A DNA stretch of 12,350 nt from an uncultured delta proteobacterium (GCA_903930515.1 CAIYYW010000239.1:1-12350); one strand, 5' to 3'; counted from the stretch's first letter, positions 1 through 9,571 are shown. Notes: generated by a model not told the origin, from the sequence alone. Translations and numbers: made by a program.

Positions 1-2
1 AG

Positions 3-539
3 GTCAAAGCCATCAGCAAAACCACCGGCAAAGCTGACAAATCGCCTGCAACACAAACCTGGAGCGTAGCTGAGACTTGTGGATCTGCAATCTCGGCTGG
101 TGGTTATCATACCTGTGCCCTTACCGTAAGCGGCGGAGTAAAGTGCTGGGGGCGTAATGTGGAGGGTGAACTTGGGAATGGGACAACTGCCGACAGCAAT
201 ATTCCGGTGGATGTTTCCGGATTAGCTTCAGGGGTAAGCGCAATCTCGGCTGGTGAAAAGCATTCCTGTGCCATTGCCTCCGGCGGCGGAGTAAAGTGCT
301 GGGGGGATAATGAGGCGGGTGCACTTGGGAATGGGACATATACCAATAGCAATGTTCCGGTGGATGTTTCCTGCTTGGCTTCAGGGGTAAGCTCAATATC
401 TTCCGGTAGTTGGCATACCTGCGCCATTTCCTCCAGCGGCGGAGTAAAGTGCTGGGGGTATAATAATGCTGGTCAACTTGGGAATGGGACAAATACTGCT
501 AGCAATGTTCCGGTAGATGTGATCGGATTTGGACCGTGA
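3..539 (+). CDS. RCC1-repeat secreted/surface protein, C-terminal fragment (5' end outside window)
   Basis: The frame is open from the left edge and ends at TGA 537-539, so only the last 178 residues are visible. The first ~22 residues (ending ATQTWSV) resemble the closing strand of a bacterial Ig-like or cadherin-like domain. Three RCC1-type blades of 51 residues follow, each with an H-(T/S)-C-A core, then GGVKCWG and LGNGT. The paired cysteines per blade are typical of exported bacterial RCC1-like repeats and suggest one disulfide per blade; this is inferred from family knowledge. A closed RCC1 propeller usually has seven blades. Here only three follow the Ig-like part, so the propeller is incomplete, oligomeric or shortened. 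The last blade stops abruptly (VDVIGFGP) where the others continue into SGLASGVS. Likely role is binding or adhesion outside the cell; no catalytic motif is visible. Confidence 0.8.
   Translation, partial: VKAISKTTGKADKSPATQTWSVAETCGSAISAGGYHTCALTVSGGVKCWGRNVEGELGNGTTADSNIPVDVSGLASGVSAISAGEKHSCAIASGGGVKCWGDNEAGALGNGTYTNSNVPVDVSCLASGVSSISSGSWHTCAISSSGGVKCWGYNNAGQLGNGTNTASNVPVDVIGFGP
88..539 (+). repeat. Three tandem 153-bp repeats encoding RCC1 blades
   Basis: Units begin at about 88, 241 and 394, a constant 153-bp step (51 codons). Long stretches are nearly identical in DNA, including the segments around GGAGTAAAGTGCTGGGG and CTTGGGAATGGGACA. The third unit is cut short at 539. Such high nucleotide identity implies recent duplication and a site prone to slippage or recombination. 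Confidence 0.85.
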
Positions 540-4072
<3,533 letters not shown>

Positions 4073-4080
4073 GTTTCAAA

Positions 4081-4105
4081 TCTCAAATAAAAACATTATT
4101 TGAGA
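4081..4105. terminator. Perfect 10-bp palindrome between convergent genes, possible bidirectional terminator
   Basis: TCTCAAATAA (4081-4090) and TTATTTGAGA (4096-4105) are exact reverse complements around a 5-nt loop. The structure sits between the GH2 stop (4072) and the sulfatase-like gene, and its right arm contains that gene's stop codon and last codons. The stem is AT-rich and neither strand has a long U tract after it, so it is a weak intrinsic terminator at best. Its place between convergent genes is the main support. Confidence 0.4.
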
Positions 4106-5484
4106 TATCCCAGGGCTTTCAGTTTGGCGCGGATTTCGGGGGAAATTTTTGCCGGAGTTTTCGCTTGATCCGCTTTCCGGATGATTGAGACCACGCCCCG
4201 GATCTGGTCAATGATTTCCGGCGGGTAACTTTCCTTGATCCCGAACAGGTTTTTAGTCTCCTTGGGATCATCGGCCAGGTTATAGATTTCCATATTACCG
4301 CTCAGCCGATCCAGGATCAGTTTGAAATTGCCGGAATAGATCGCCTGGAGCGGGTTCCCGCTCCGGTTAAGCTCGGCGACAATCGTTCGATTCGCCGGCT
4401 TGATCGCGGCTCCCGGCATCGAGATAAAACTCCGGCCCGCTCCCTGGAAGGGCGTTTCAATGCCCAGGTAAGCGATGATGCTCGGCATCACATCCACCAG
4501 GCTCACCCGCTCCTTGACCGCCATCCCCGCGTTTTCCCCGCCCGGGAAGCGCACGATCAAAGGCGTCAGCAGCAGTTCCTGGTAAAGGGTGTGGCCGTGC
4601 TCAAAGGAATTATGGTCCCAGAACTCCTCGCCGTGGTCCGCGGTCAGGATGATCAGGCTTTGATCATACAGCCCTTTATTCTTGAGGTAATCCATAAAAA
4701 AGCCCACCCAATTATCGGTAAAGCTCAGTTCCGCGTCATAAAGGCCGACTATGAATTTCCGGTCCTCCTCGCTGAACTTGAGCTCGCCCATCCGGATCTT
4801 TTCTATCTCCGGGTCGCTCGGGTTGAAGGGAGAAACCATCTTGCCTTGGTAGCCGTAAATGAACGGAAGCATAAACTCCGAAGGGGGATCGTAAGCCAGG
4901 TGCGGATCAAAAAAATGGACCACCATAAAAAAGGGATGGCGCGGGTCCCGCGATTTTTCCAGCCAGTCGGTCGCCAGCTTGACCACCTCGGTCGCTTTCC
5001 GGATCCGGAGATTATCCCCCGGAAAATAATCGTAATCGGCAAAACCGCGCTTCAATCCAAAACCCGGATCCACGAACGGGTTTTGAAAAAATCCCACGGT
5101 CTGATATTTATTCCGAGACAAAACCTCCGCGAGCGTGACCGCGGATTCCGATAAAAAGGTCAGGCCCTCCTGATGCGTATCCGGGTCCTGGACCGCGTAT
5201 CCGGCCAAATGCTGATGCGGCCAAAGCCCGGTCAAAAGAGACGCCATACTCGGGAGCGTCCAGGGAGATGCGGAAACCGCGTTCTCAAAACGAACCCCTT
5301 CCTTGGCCAACTGATCCGCCCGGGGAGTGGTTTCCCGGGAATACCCGTAACAACTGAAATGGCTTTGCCGGGCCGTGTCAATCACGATCAGGATTACATT
5401 CGGCTTGCCCCGGTGACCCCGGCAGGAACCGCCGGCCAAAAGGACCGCGGCCAGCAGCAACAACGGCAAATATTTTCTCATCAC
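4096..5484 (-). CDS. Sulfatase/alkaline phosphatase superfamily protein with Thr at the formylglycine position
   Basis: This 462-residue protein has an N-terminal hydrophobic export signal; Cys21 in LAGGSC could be a non-ideal lipobox, making it a possible lipoprotein. Family signatures: VIVIDTAR-like metal site (Asp36), SASPWTLPSMASLLTG (about 71-86), HFFDPHLAYDPP (about 190-201), and TADHGEEF with FEHGH (Asp283, His284, His296/298). A C-terminal NLADDPKETKNL segment is typical of sulfatases. In true sulfatases the core is C/S-x-P-S-R; here it is T-L-P-S-M. Formylglycine cannot form, and Thr76 could be a nucleophile as in phosphodiesterase or phosphoethanolamine-transferase relatives. Sulfate-ester hydrolysis should therefore not be assumed. 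Start: GTG at 5484 is followed at once by ATG at 5481; AAGG abuts the GTG, so either may be used. It converges on the GH2 gene, 23 nt away. Confidence 0.85.
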   Translation of the reverse strand: MMRKYLPLLLLAAVLLAGGSCRGHRGKPNVILIVIDTARQSHFSCYGYSRETTPRADQLAKEGVRFENAVSASPWTLPSMASLLTGLWPHQHLAGYAVQDPDTHQEGLTFLSESAVTLAEVLSRNKYQTVGFFQNPFVDPGFGLKRGFADYDYFPGDNLRIRKATEVVKLATDWLEKSRDPRHPFFMVVHFFDPHLAYDPPSEFMLPFIYGYQGKMVSPFNPSDPEIEKIRMGELKFSEEDRKFIVGLYDAELSFTDNWVGFFMDYLKNKGLYDQSLIILTADHGEEFWDHNSFEHGHTLYQELLLTPLIVRFPGGENAGMAVKERVSLVDVMPSIIAYLGIETPFQGAGRSFISMPGAAIKPANRTIVAELNRSGNPLQAIYSGNFKLILDRLSGNMEIYNLADDPKETKNLFGIKESYPPEIIDQIRGVVSIIRKADQAKTPAKISPEIRAKLKALGYLK

Positions 5485-5489
5485 CCTTA

Positions 5490-5517
5490 TTTTTATTGAA
5501 ATCCCCCCTCAAGTCAA
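5490..5517 (-). promoter_or_regulatory. Putative promoter directly upstream of the sulfatase-like gene
   Basis: On the minus strand TTGACT (5517-5512, five of six) is followed after 16 nt by TAAAAA (5495-5490, four of six). Predicted initiation falls at about 5483, on the start codon itself, so the transcript would be leaderless or nearly so. Confidence 0.35.
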
Positions 5518-5581
5518 CCAGGGCGCGGCGGCCGAGGACCGGCGCGGAAACCGCGGGGCAGTATCCGCGAAACCGGAATTG

Positions 5582-5602
5582 AAAAAGCAGGCCGGGATCG
5601 GC
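5582..5602 (-). terminator. Weak putative terminator after the eight-cysteine protein gene
   Basis: Reading the minus strand after the stop at 5622, a short GCCG/CGGC stem (5602-5591, 4-nt loop) is followed by CTGC and then five Ts (5586-5582). The stem is only 4 bp, so this is tentative. Confidence 0.22.
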
Positions 5603-5621
5603 GCAATCAGACTGAACCCGC

Positions 5622-5849
5622 TTAACTCTTGTGATGGCCCTGGTGCCGGGCTTCCTCCAGCCAATAGTTATATTCCTTCACCAGGCAATGAGACCGGAAC
5701 TTGCAATGGTTCTGAGGACTCAAACACCGCGCCATCCCCTGGCGAAAACAGGCCGCGCAAAAACTCTTGCCGTATTTCTCGCAGAGCGCCAGGATCGATT
5801 CTCCGCAATGGAACAGGCAGGCATCTTCTTCCGCTAAATTAGTCCTCAT
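5622..5849 (-). CDS. Small cysteine-rich protein (75 aa, 8 Cys), unknown function
   Basis: I cannot assign this protein to a named family. It has eight cysteines (Cys11, 15, 23, 31, 34, 42, 49, 55) and histidines near some of them, in blocks CLFHC, CEKYGKSFCAAC and RCLSPQNHCKFRSHC. No signal peptide is evident, so it probably acts in the cytoplasm. The spacing suits binding of zinc or an iron-sulfur cluster, which is inference. Coding status is supported by a good ribosome binding site on the minus strand (GGGAG about 7 nt before the ATG at 5849, with GAGGAG further up), a plausible promoter, and an amino-acid composition that looks designed rather than random. It stands alone: 95 bp separate it from the upstream larE stop and 137 bp from the sulfatase-like gene start. 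An iron-sulfur or zinc accessory role for LarE or the sulfatase-like enzyme is possible but unproven. Confidence 0.7.
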   Translation of the reverse strand: MRTNLAEEDACLFHCGESILALCEKYGKSFCAACFRQGMARCLSPQNHCKFRSHCLVKEYNYWLEEARHQGHHKS

Positions 5850-5873
5850 AAGGTTCTCCCGAACTCCTCTATT

Positions 5874-5901
5874 AGTCTAACCATTGTTCTGAATATTTCA
5901 A
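5874..5901 (-). promoter_or_regulatory. Putative promoter for the eight-cysteine protein
   Basis: Minus strand: TTGAAA (5901-5896, five of six) and TAGACT (5879-5874, four of six) are separated by 16 nt. Initiation near 5867 would leave a leader of about 18 nt that still includes the GGGAG ribosome binding site. It lies in the 95-bp gap after larE and suggests separate transcription. Confidence 0.4.
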
Positions 5902-5944
5902 TAATACGATGAAAGATCGTTGCTGCGCGGCCTTGAATTACGGG

Positions 5945-6805
5945 TCAAGGGCGCCGGTCCGGATCATCCGGAGTCCGCCCGCGGCCCGGATGGTCAAGGG
6001 CGAGGTTCATACTGCCGGACCGGTACCCGAGCAGGTCGAGGCTGGCGTAGAGGAATCCCAGCTTTCTGAATTCCTGGCAAATCGTCTGTCTCAGTTCCGG
6101 GCTGGAGAGCAATTTTTCCATTCCCGGCTGGTCCAGTTCAATCCTGGCCACCTGGCGATGATGGCGGACCCGGATCACCTTGAAGCCCTGGGTTCGGAGA
6201 TATTCTTCAGCCTTTTCCACCTGGGCCAGCTTTTCCGGGGTGATCGGTTCTCCGTAGGGGAACCGGCTGGCCAGACAGGCGAAGCTGGGCTTGTCCCAGG
6301 TCTTCAGGCCGATCCGCTTGCTCGCTTCCCGGATTTCCGATTTGGTAAAGCCAATCTCCAAAAGCGGGCTCCGGATTTCCAATTCCTCAATCGCTTTCCT
6401 CCCCGGCCGGTAGTCGGAAAGGTCGTCCAGGTTGCTTGCCTCCACGATCCAGCGCAAATGATTTTGCCCGGCGATTTTCCCGAGTTTCCGGAACAACTCC
6501 CGTTTGCAATAATAACACCGGTTTTCCGGGTTTTGGCGGAACTGTTCCTGTTCCAATTCCTGGGATTGAAACTCAATCAGCTCCACTCCCAGGGATTGGG
6601 CGATCTCTTCCGCTTCCTGCTTTTCCCGGGCGGGGAAAGTAGGGGAAAGGGCGGTGGCGGCCTTGACTTGATCCCCCAAGGCCTGTTTGGCGATGGCGAG
6701 CAGGAAAGACGAATCCACTCCGCCGGAATACGCGACCAGGGCCGAACCCATTTTGCCGAGCAACTCTTTCAGCAATCCCACTTTCCGGTCCAAATCAATC
6801 GCCAT
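5945..6805 (-). CDS. larE: LarE, ATP-dependent sacrificial sulfur transferase for the nickel-pincer nucleotide cofactor
   Basis: LarE adenylates the nicotinic-acid-derived bis-carboxylate intermediate made by LarB and inserts sulfur, building the nickel-pincer nucleotide cofactor of lactate racemase and related LarA enzymes in the cytoplasm. The PP-loop ATP site is SGGVDSS (residues 27-33 from the ATG at 6805). Other family landmarks are ENRCYYCKREL (Cys97, Cys100), VEASNLDDLSDYRPGRKA (122-139) and KPSFACLASRFPYG, where Cys177 matches the sacrificial cysteine (Cys176 of Lactobacillus LarE). Three cysteines in this arrangement fit the LarE type reported to bind a [4Fe-4S] cluster and use it for catalytic sulfur supply. 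The 286-residue length is normal. The frame is open up to 6922, but 6805 is preferred because AGGGAGA lies upstream at good spacing and it matches usual LarE length. No larA, larB or larC is in the window. Confidence 0.93.
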   Translation of the reverse strand: MAIDLDRKVGLLKELLGKMGSALVAYSGGVDSSFLLAIAKQALGDQVKAATALSPTFPAREKQEAEEIAQSLGVELIEFQSQELEQEQFRQNPENRCYYCKRELFRKLGKIAGQNHLRWIVEASNLDDLSDYRPGRKAIEELEIRSPLLEIGFTKSEIREASKRIGLKTWDKPSFACLASRFPYGEPITPEKLAQVEKAEEYLRTQGFKVIRVRHHRQVARIELDQPGMEKLLSSPELRQTICQEFRKLGFLYASLDLLGYRSGSMNLALDHPGRGRTPDDPDRRP

Positions 6806-7229
6806 GACAATGTTCTCCCTGGAGTTGATGGACCTGCGAAACCACGCCGGGATCGTCTTTTCCCAATTCTCGGGCGGTTTCCAACTCGGCACAAGCGGAT
6901 TGATGGTTTCTTCTTTCTCCAATCAAGACCTCACTATATGTTAGATGAAAATACCCCTGGTTTTGGGTGCCATATTTTATAGCCGCTTTTGCCCCCGCCT
7001 CAGCCGAATCCGGTTTTCCCGGCTTCAGCCAACCGTCCGCCGGGTTACGATGAGCCTTTGCGGAATCCGGCCGGAGCGAGACCGCCCGCTCAAATTGCTT
7101 TTGCGCCTCCCCGGCGCTCAGCCCGTCTCCAGCCGGGACCAGGCCGATCTTCTTGTCGCAGGACGGGGCGCTCAATAAGATCGGCAAGATCAGGCCGGGC
7201 GGTAAAATTTTAAAAGCCGTGCTTTTCAT
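6795..7229 (-). CDS. Small TPR-like putative lipoprotein, possibly decaying
   Basis: This 144-residue product starts with a hydrophobic export segment ending APSC (Cys24), an imperfect lipobox, so it may be a lipoprotein. The rest is helical and TPR-like: AQKQFERAVSLRPDSAKAH, then KPDSAEAGAKAAIKYG, then SACAELETARELGKDDPG. Two prolines fall where TPR helices normally have leucine (NPADGWLKPGK), which would distort the fold. The first repeat is also only half present. The 3' end overlaps the larE start by 11 nt, a spacing typical of translational coupling, so the two genes probably share a transcript. A GAGGA sequence lies about 12 nt before the ATG, rather far. It could be a small periplasmic scaffold protein or a truncated remnant of a longer TPR protein; the frame itself is intact. 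Confidence 0.6.
   Translation of the reverse strand: MKSTAFKILPPGLILPILLSAPSCDKKIGLVPAGDGLSAGEAQKQFERAVSLRPDSAKAHRNPADGWLKPGKPDSAEAGAKAAIKYGTQNQGYFHLTYSEVLIGERRNHQSACAELETARELGKDDPGVVSQVHQLQGEHCHGD
6813..6820 (-). promoter_or_regulatory. Ribosome binding site that fixes the larE start
   Basis: AGGGAGAA on the minus strand lies 7 nt before the ATG at 6805 (9 nt from its AGGGAG core) and inside the end of the TPR-like gene. It supports the 286-residue LarE over the longer frame beginning at 6922, whose first 39 residues overlap another coding frame. Confidence 0.65.
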
Positions 7230-7230
7230 A

Positions 7231-7259
7231 ATTATATAGTTTCCTCAAATGCCCGGCAA
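7231..7259 (-). promoter_or_regulatory. Putative promoter for the TPR-larE unit
   Basis: Minus strand TTGCCG (7259-7254, four of six) and a perfect TATAAT (7236-7231) are 17 nt apart, a good sigma70 geometry. The -10 box ends 1 nt before the TPR ATG (7229), so initiation would fall at about 7224, inside that gene. Either a more distal promoter makes the TPR mRNA, or this one mainly serves larE. Confidence 0.4.
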
Positions 7260-7324
7260 AATCAAATAAAAAAATCTCTTCCCGAGGCGCATCCGAAATT
7301 CCCCTCTTCCGCGCCAGGGCCGGG

Positions 7325-7353
7325 TTTAAAAGCCCGGGAACTTATGTTAAAAT
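7325..7353 (+). promoter_or_regulatory. Extended -10 promoter for lipA, predicting a leaderless mRNA
   Basis: TTTAAA (7325-7330, four of six) and TAAAAT (7348-7353, five of six) have an ideal 17-nt spacer, with a TGT extended -10 motif at 7345-7347. Initiation near 7360 leaves only about 3 nt before the lipA ATG at 7363. No Shine-Dalgarno sequence precedes that ATG (CACCGGGCG). Confidence 0.5.
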
Positions 7354-7362
7354 CACCGGGCG

Positions 7363-8295
7363 ATGGGAAAAGCGAAAATCAATAATATCACCGCCGGGCC
7401 CAGACCGGATTGGCTCCGCGCCAAATCCCGGCTCGGTCCGGAAGCCGGCCGAATCCGGGCCGGGCTTAGACGATTCCATCTCAACACGGTTTGCGAAGAA
7501 GCCCTTTGCCCGAACCTGGGAGAATGTTTTGGCAGGAGGACTTCCACTTTTATGATCCTGGGAAAGGTCTGCACCCGGAGTTGCCGGTTCTGCGCGGTGG
7601 AAAAGGGGAATCCTGCCGCGCCTGATCCAAATGAGCCGAGGCGTCTCGCGGAAATGGCAGGGGAATTGGGCTTGAAACACATTGTGATCACCTCGGTCTC
7701 CCGCGACGATCTCCCGGACTTCGGCGCGGAACAATTCTTTCAAGCCATTTGCGCGGTAAAGGATTTACTGCCGGACTCAAGCGTGGAAGCGCTGACCCCG
7801 GATTTTCAGGGAAGGATGGAATCGGTGGCGAGGGTGGCAAAGGCCGGGCCCGAGGTTTACAATCACAATTTGGAAACCGTTCCCCGACTTTATCCCGAGC
7901 TCCGGCCCGAAGCCGACTATCAGCGCTCGCTGGCGCTTCTCAAATGGATCGCCGAGAACGAGAAATGCATCAAGACCAAGAGCGGGATAATGGTCGGAAT
8001 GGGGGAGCGCCGGGAGGAAATGATCCGGGTGATGGAAGATTTGCGCAAAGCCGGATGCAGGATTTTGACCATCGGCCAGTACCTGACGCCGAGCCGGAAG
8101 CATTGGCCGGTGGAGAGATATTACCGGCCCGAAGAATTCGCGGAACTGGAACAAATCGGAATCCGAATGGGTTTTGAAACCGTTTTCGCAGGGCCTCTGG
8201 TAAGAAGCAGTTATCGCGCGGACAAGATTTTTAGAGGAGCGCAGGCAGGAGTGCCTGCGCCCCAAAAATCGCGCCTGAAGGCGCTCGCACATTAA
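7363..8295 (+). CDS. lipA: Lipoyl synthase LipA (radical SAM)
   Basis: LipA inserts two sulfur atoms into octanoyl groups on lipoyl-dependent subunits (pyruvate and 2-oxoglutarate dehydrogenases, glycine cleavage H protein) in the cytoplasm. The auxiliary sulfur-donating cluster site is Cys44, Cys49 and Cys55 (CEEALCPNLGEC). The radical-SAM cluster site is Cys70, Cys74 and Cys77 (CTRSCRFC). EALTPDFQG, YNHNLETV and QYLTPSRKHWPVERYY are standard family blocks, and RSSY (281-284) supplies the conserved serine ligand. The start at 7363 gives the usual short N-terminus before PDWLRAK; it lacks a ribosome binding site, consistent with leaderless translation. The family ends shortly after RSSYRAD; here about 20 more residues (from Arg291) are encoded by a palindromic repeat cluster, so the C-terminus looks extended by insertion. 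No lipB or lplA is nearby. Confidence 0.95.
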   Translation: MGKAKINNITAGPRPDWLRAKSRLGPEAGRIRAGLRRFHLNTVCEEALCPNLGECFGRRTSTFMILGKVCTRSCRFCAVEKGNPAAPDPNEPRRLAEMAGELGLKHIVITSVSRDDLPDFGAEQFFQAICAVKDLLPDSSVEALTPDFQGRMESVARVAKAGPEVYNHNLETVPRLYPELRPEADYQRSLALLKWIAENEKCIKTKSGIMVGMGERREEMIRVMEDLRKAGCRILTIGQYLTPSRKHWPVERYYRPEEFAELEQIGIRMGFETVFAGPLVRSSYRADKIFRGAQAGVPAPQKSRLKALAH

Positions 8296-8373
8296 AAGCA
8301 TAATCGCGACTAAAGTCGCTCGCACGATAAGGAATCGGGATCACGCCAAGGCGTGATCCCTCGCACAGTAAGG
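8239..8373 (+). repeat. Cluster of four short palindromic elements between lipA and alaC
   Basis: Four inverted repeats lie head to tail: GCGCAGGCA/TGCCTGCGC (8239-8260, 9-bp stem, 4-nt loop); GCGCCT/AGGCGC (8271-8284); GCGACT/AGTCGC (8306-8319); and GGGATCACGCC/GGCGTGATCCC (8337-8360, 11-bp stem). The last three share a formula: AATCG, palindrome with a 2-nt centre, TCGCAC, two variable bases, then TAA and AG or AGG. Flanks are conserved while palindrome cores differ in sequence but keep pairing. This resembles REP-like mobile palindromes. The first unit runs in frame into lipA and the last merges with the alaC ribosome binding site. Confidence 0.8.
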
Positions 8374-8376
8374 AGG
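8371..8376 (+). promoter_or_regulatory. Strong ribosome binding site for alaC, formed at the repeat edge
   Basis: AGGAGG lies 9 nt before the ATG at 8386. Its first AGG is the terminal AGG of the last palindromic unit, so the insertion boundary and the translation signal coincide. Confidence 0.8.
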
Positions 8377-8385
8377 AAAAGTTGA

Positions 8386-9570
8386 ATGTGCGCGGAATTT
8401 AATAGAATCAAACGGCTGCCGCCCTATATCCTGGGCCAGGTGGTGGGCCTGATGACCGAGGCCAGGCGCAAGGGCGAGGACATCATTGACCTGGGAATGG
8501 GCAACCCGGATCTCCCCACTCCCAAGCCGATCGTGGACAAGCTGAGGGAGGCCGCGGAGGTTGCCAAGAACCATCGTTACAGCGTCAGCCGGGGCATCCC
8601 GGGTTTGCGCAAAGCCATCTGCGACTGGTATCAGCGCCGCTACGAGGTTGACCTGGACCCGGAGGCCGAGGCGATCGTTACCATCGGCGCCAAGGAGGGC
8701 ATCTCGCATCTGGTTCTGGCAATGGTGGAATCCAAGGAAACCGTGCTGGTGCCCAACCCGACCTACCCGATCCATTATTATTCCGTGGTGATCGCCGGAG
8801 GCGATGTCCGCTCCATCCCCTTCACCGGAGAGGAGAGCGATTTTTTTGACGAGATGGTGAAAGCGCTTAAATTAACCTGGCCCAAGCCTAAATTGCTGAT
8901 CCTGAATTTCCCCCACAACCCCACCACCGCGGTGGTGGATCGGGAATTCTTCAAGAAGATCGTGGAATTCGCCCTTGACAATAACCTCTATGTAATCCAC
9001 GACCTCGCTTACGGAGACCTCTGCTTTGACGGATATCAGGCGCCTTCCTTCCTGGAAATACCGCGCGCCAAGGAAATCGGCGTGGAGTTTTACTCAATGA
9101 GCAAAAGCTTTTCCATGCCCGGATGGCGGGTCGGCTTTTGCGTCGGCAACCGGGAGATGGTCCACGCCCTGGGCCGGATTAAAAGCTACCTTGACTACGG
9201 AGTGTTCCAGCCCATCCAGATCGCGTCCGCGGTCGCGCTCAACCAGTATGAAGACCTCACCCACGGGATTGCCCAAGTATATTGCAAGCGCCGGAACGCT
9301 TTGGTGGACGGTTTGAACAAGATCGGCTGGAAGGTGAAGAAGCCCCAGGCCACGATGTTCGTCTGGGCCAAAATCCCCGAGCCGTATCTATCCATGGGCT
9401 CGCTGGAATTCTCCAAGTTCCTGCTTAATGTCGGAAAGGTCGCGGTCAGCCCCGGCGCCGGCTTCGGAGAATTCGGCGAAGGATATGTCCGGTTCGCCTT
9501 GATTGAAAACGAGCACCGGATCAAGCAGGCGGTGCGCGGGATAAAAAAAGCTCTTTTCAAAGGAAAGTGA
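8386..9570 (+). CDS. alaC: PLP-dependent alanine transaminase, AlaC type
   Basis: This 394-residue fold-type I class I/II aminotransferase most likely interconverts pyruvate plus glutamate with alanine plus 2-oxoglutarate in the cytoplasm. The sequence follows E. coli AlaC closely: [23 protein letters not shown] (30-42), [11 protein letters not shown] (65-75), [23 protein letters not shown] (205-211), [15 protein letters not shown] with the PLP lysine at Lys240, and [11 protein letters not shown]. Length equals the family norm. The neighbouring hom gene is a common partner for this AlaC-like group. Translation starts at ATG 8386 after AGGAGG. Its stop is 1 nt from the hom start, so the two are co-transcribed. 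The related LL-diaminopimelate aminotransferases share the fold; the AlaC-specific stretches make that less likely. Confidence 0.88.
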   Translation: MCAEFNRIKRLPPYILGQVVGLMTEARRKGEDIIDLGMGNPDLPTPKPIVDKLREAAEVAKNHRYSVSRGIPGLRKAICDWYQRRYEVDLDPEAEAIVTIGAKEGISHLVLAMVESKETVLVPNPTYPIHYYSVVIAGGDVRSIPFTGEESDFFDEMVKALKLTWPKPKLLILNFPHNPTTAVVDREFFKKIVEFALDNNLYVIHDLAYGDLCFDGYQAPSFLEIPRAKEIGVEFYSMSKSFSMPGWRVGFCVGNREMVHALGRIKSYLDYGVFQPIQIASAVALNQYEDLTHGIAQVYCKRRNALVDGLNKIGWKVKKPQATMFVWAKIPEPYLSMGSLEFSKFLLNVGKVAVSPGAGFGEFGEGYVRFALIENEHRIKQAVRGIKKALFKGK

Positions 9571-9571
9571 G

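Noticed and set aside
5898-5920. ACGAT/ATCGT hairpin (about 5907-5921) as the larE terminator
   Set aside because: The stem is only 5 bp and the following minus-strand sequence (ATTATTGAAAT) is not a proper U tract.
6806-6922. N-terminal extension of LarE to an upstream ATG at 6922
   Set aside because: The extra 39 residues overlap the TPR-like frame, match no LarE feature, and a good ribosome binding site supports the start at 6805.
5909-6982. 357-codon plus-strand frame opposite larE
   Set aside because: The LarE motifs on the minus strand are unmistakable; the opposite product is low-complexity and motif-free.
8239-8373. CRISPR array or a simple rho-independent terminator after lipA
   Set aside because: Units are too short and irregular in spacing for CRISPR, with no constant repeat of usual length. 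The stems lack U tracts and one merges with a ribosome binding site.
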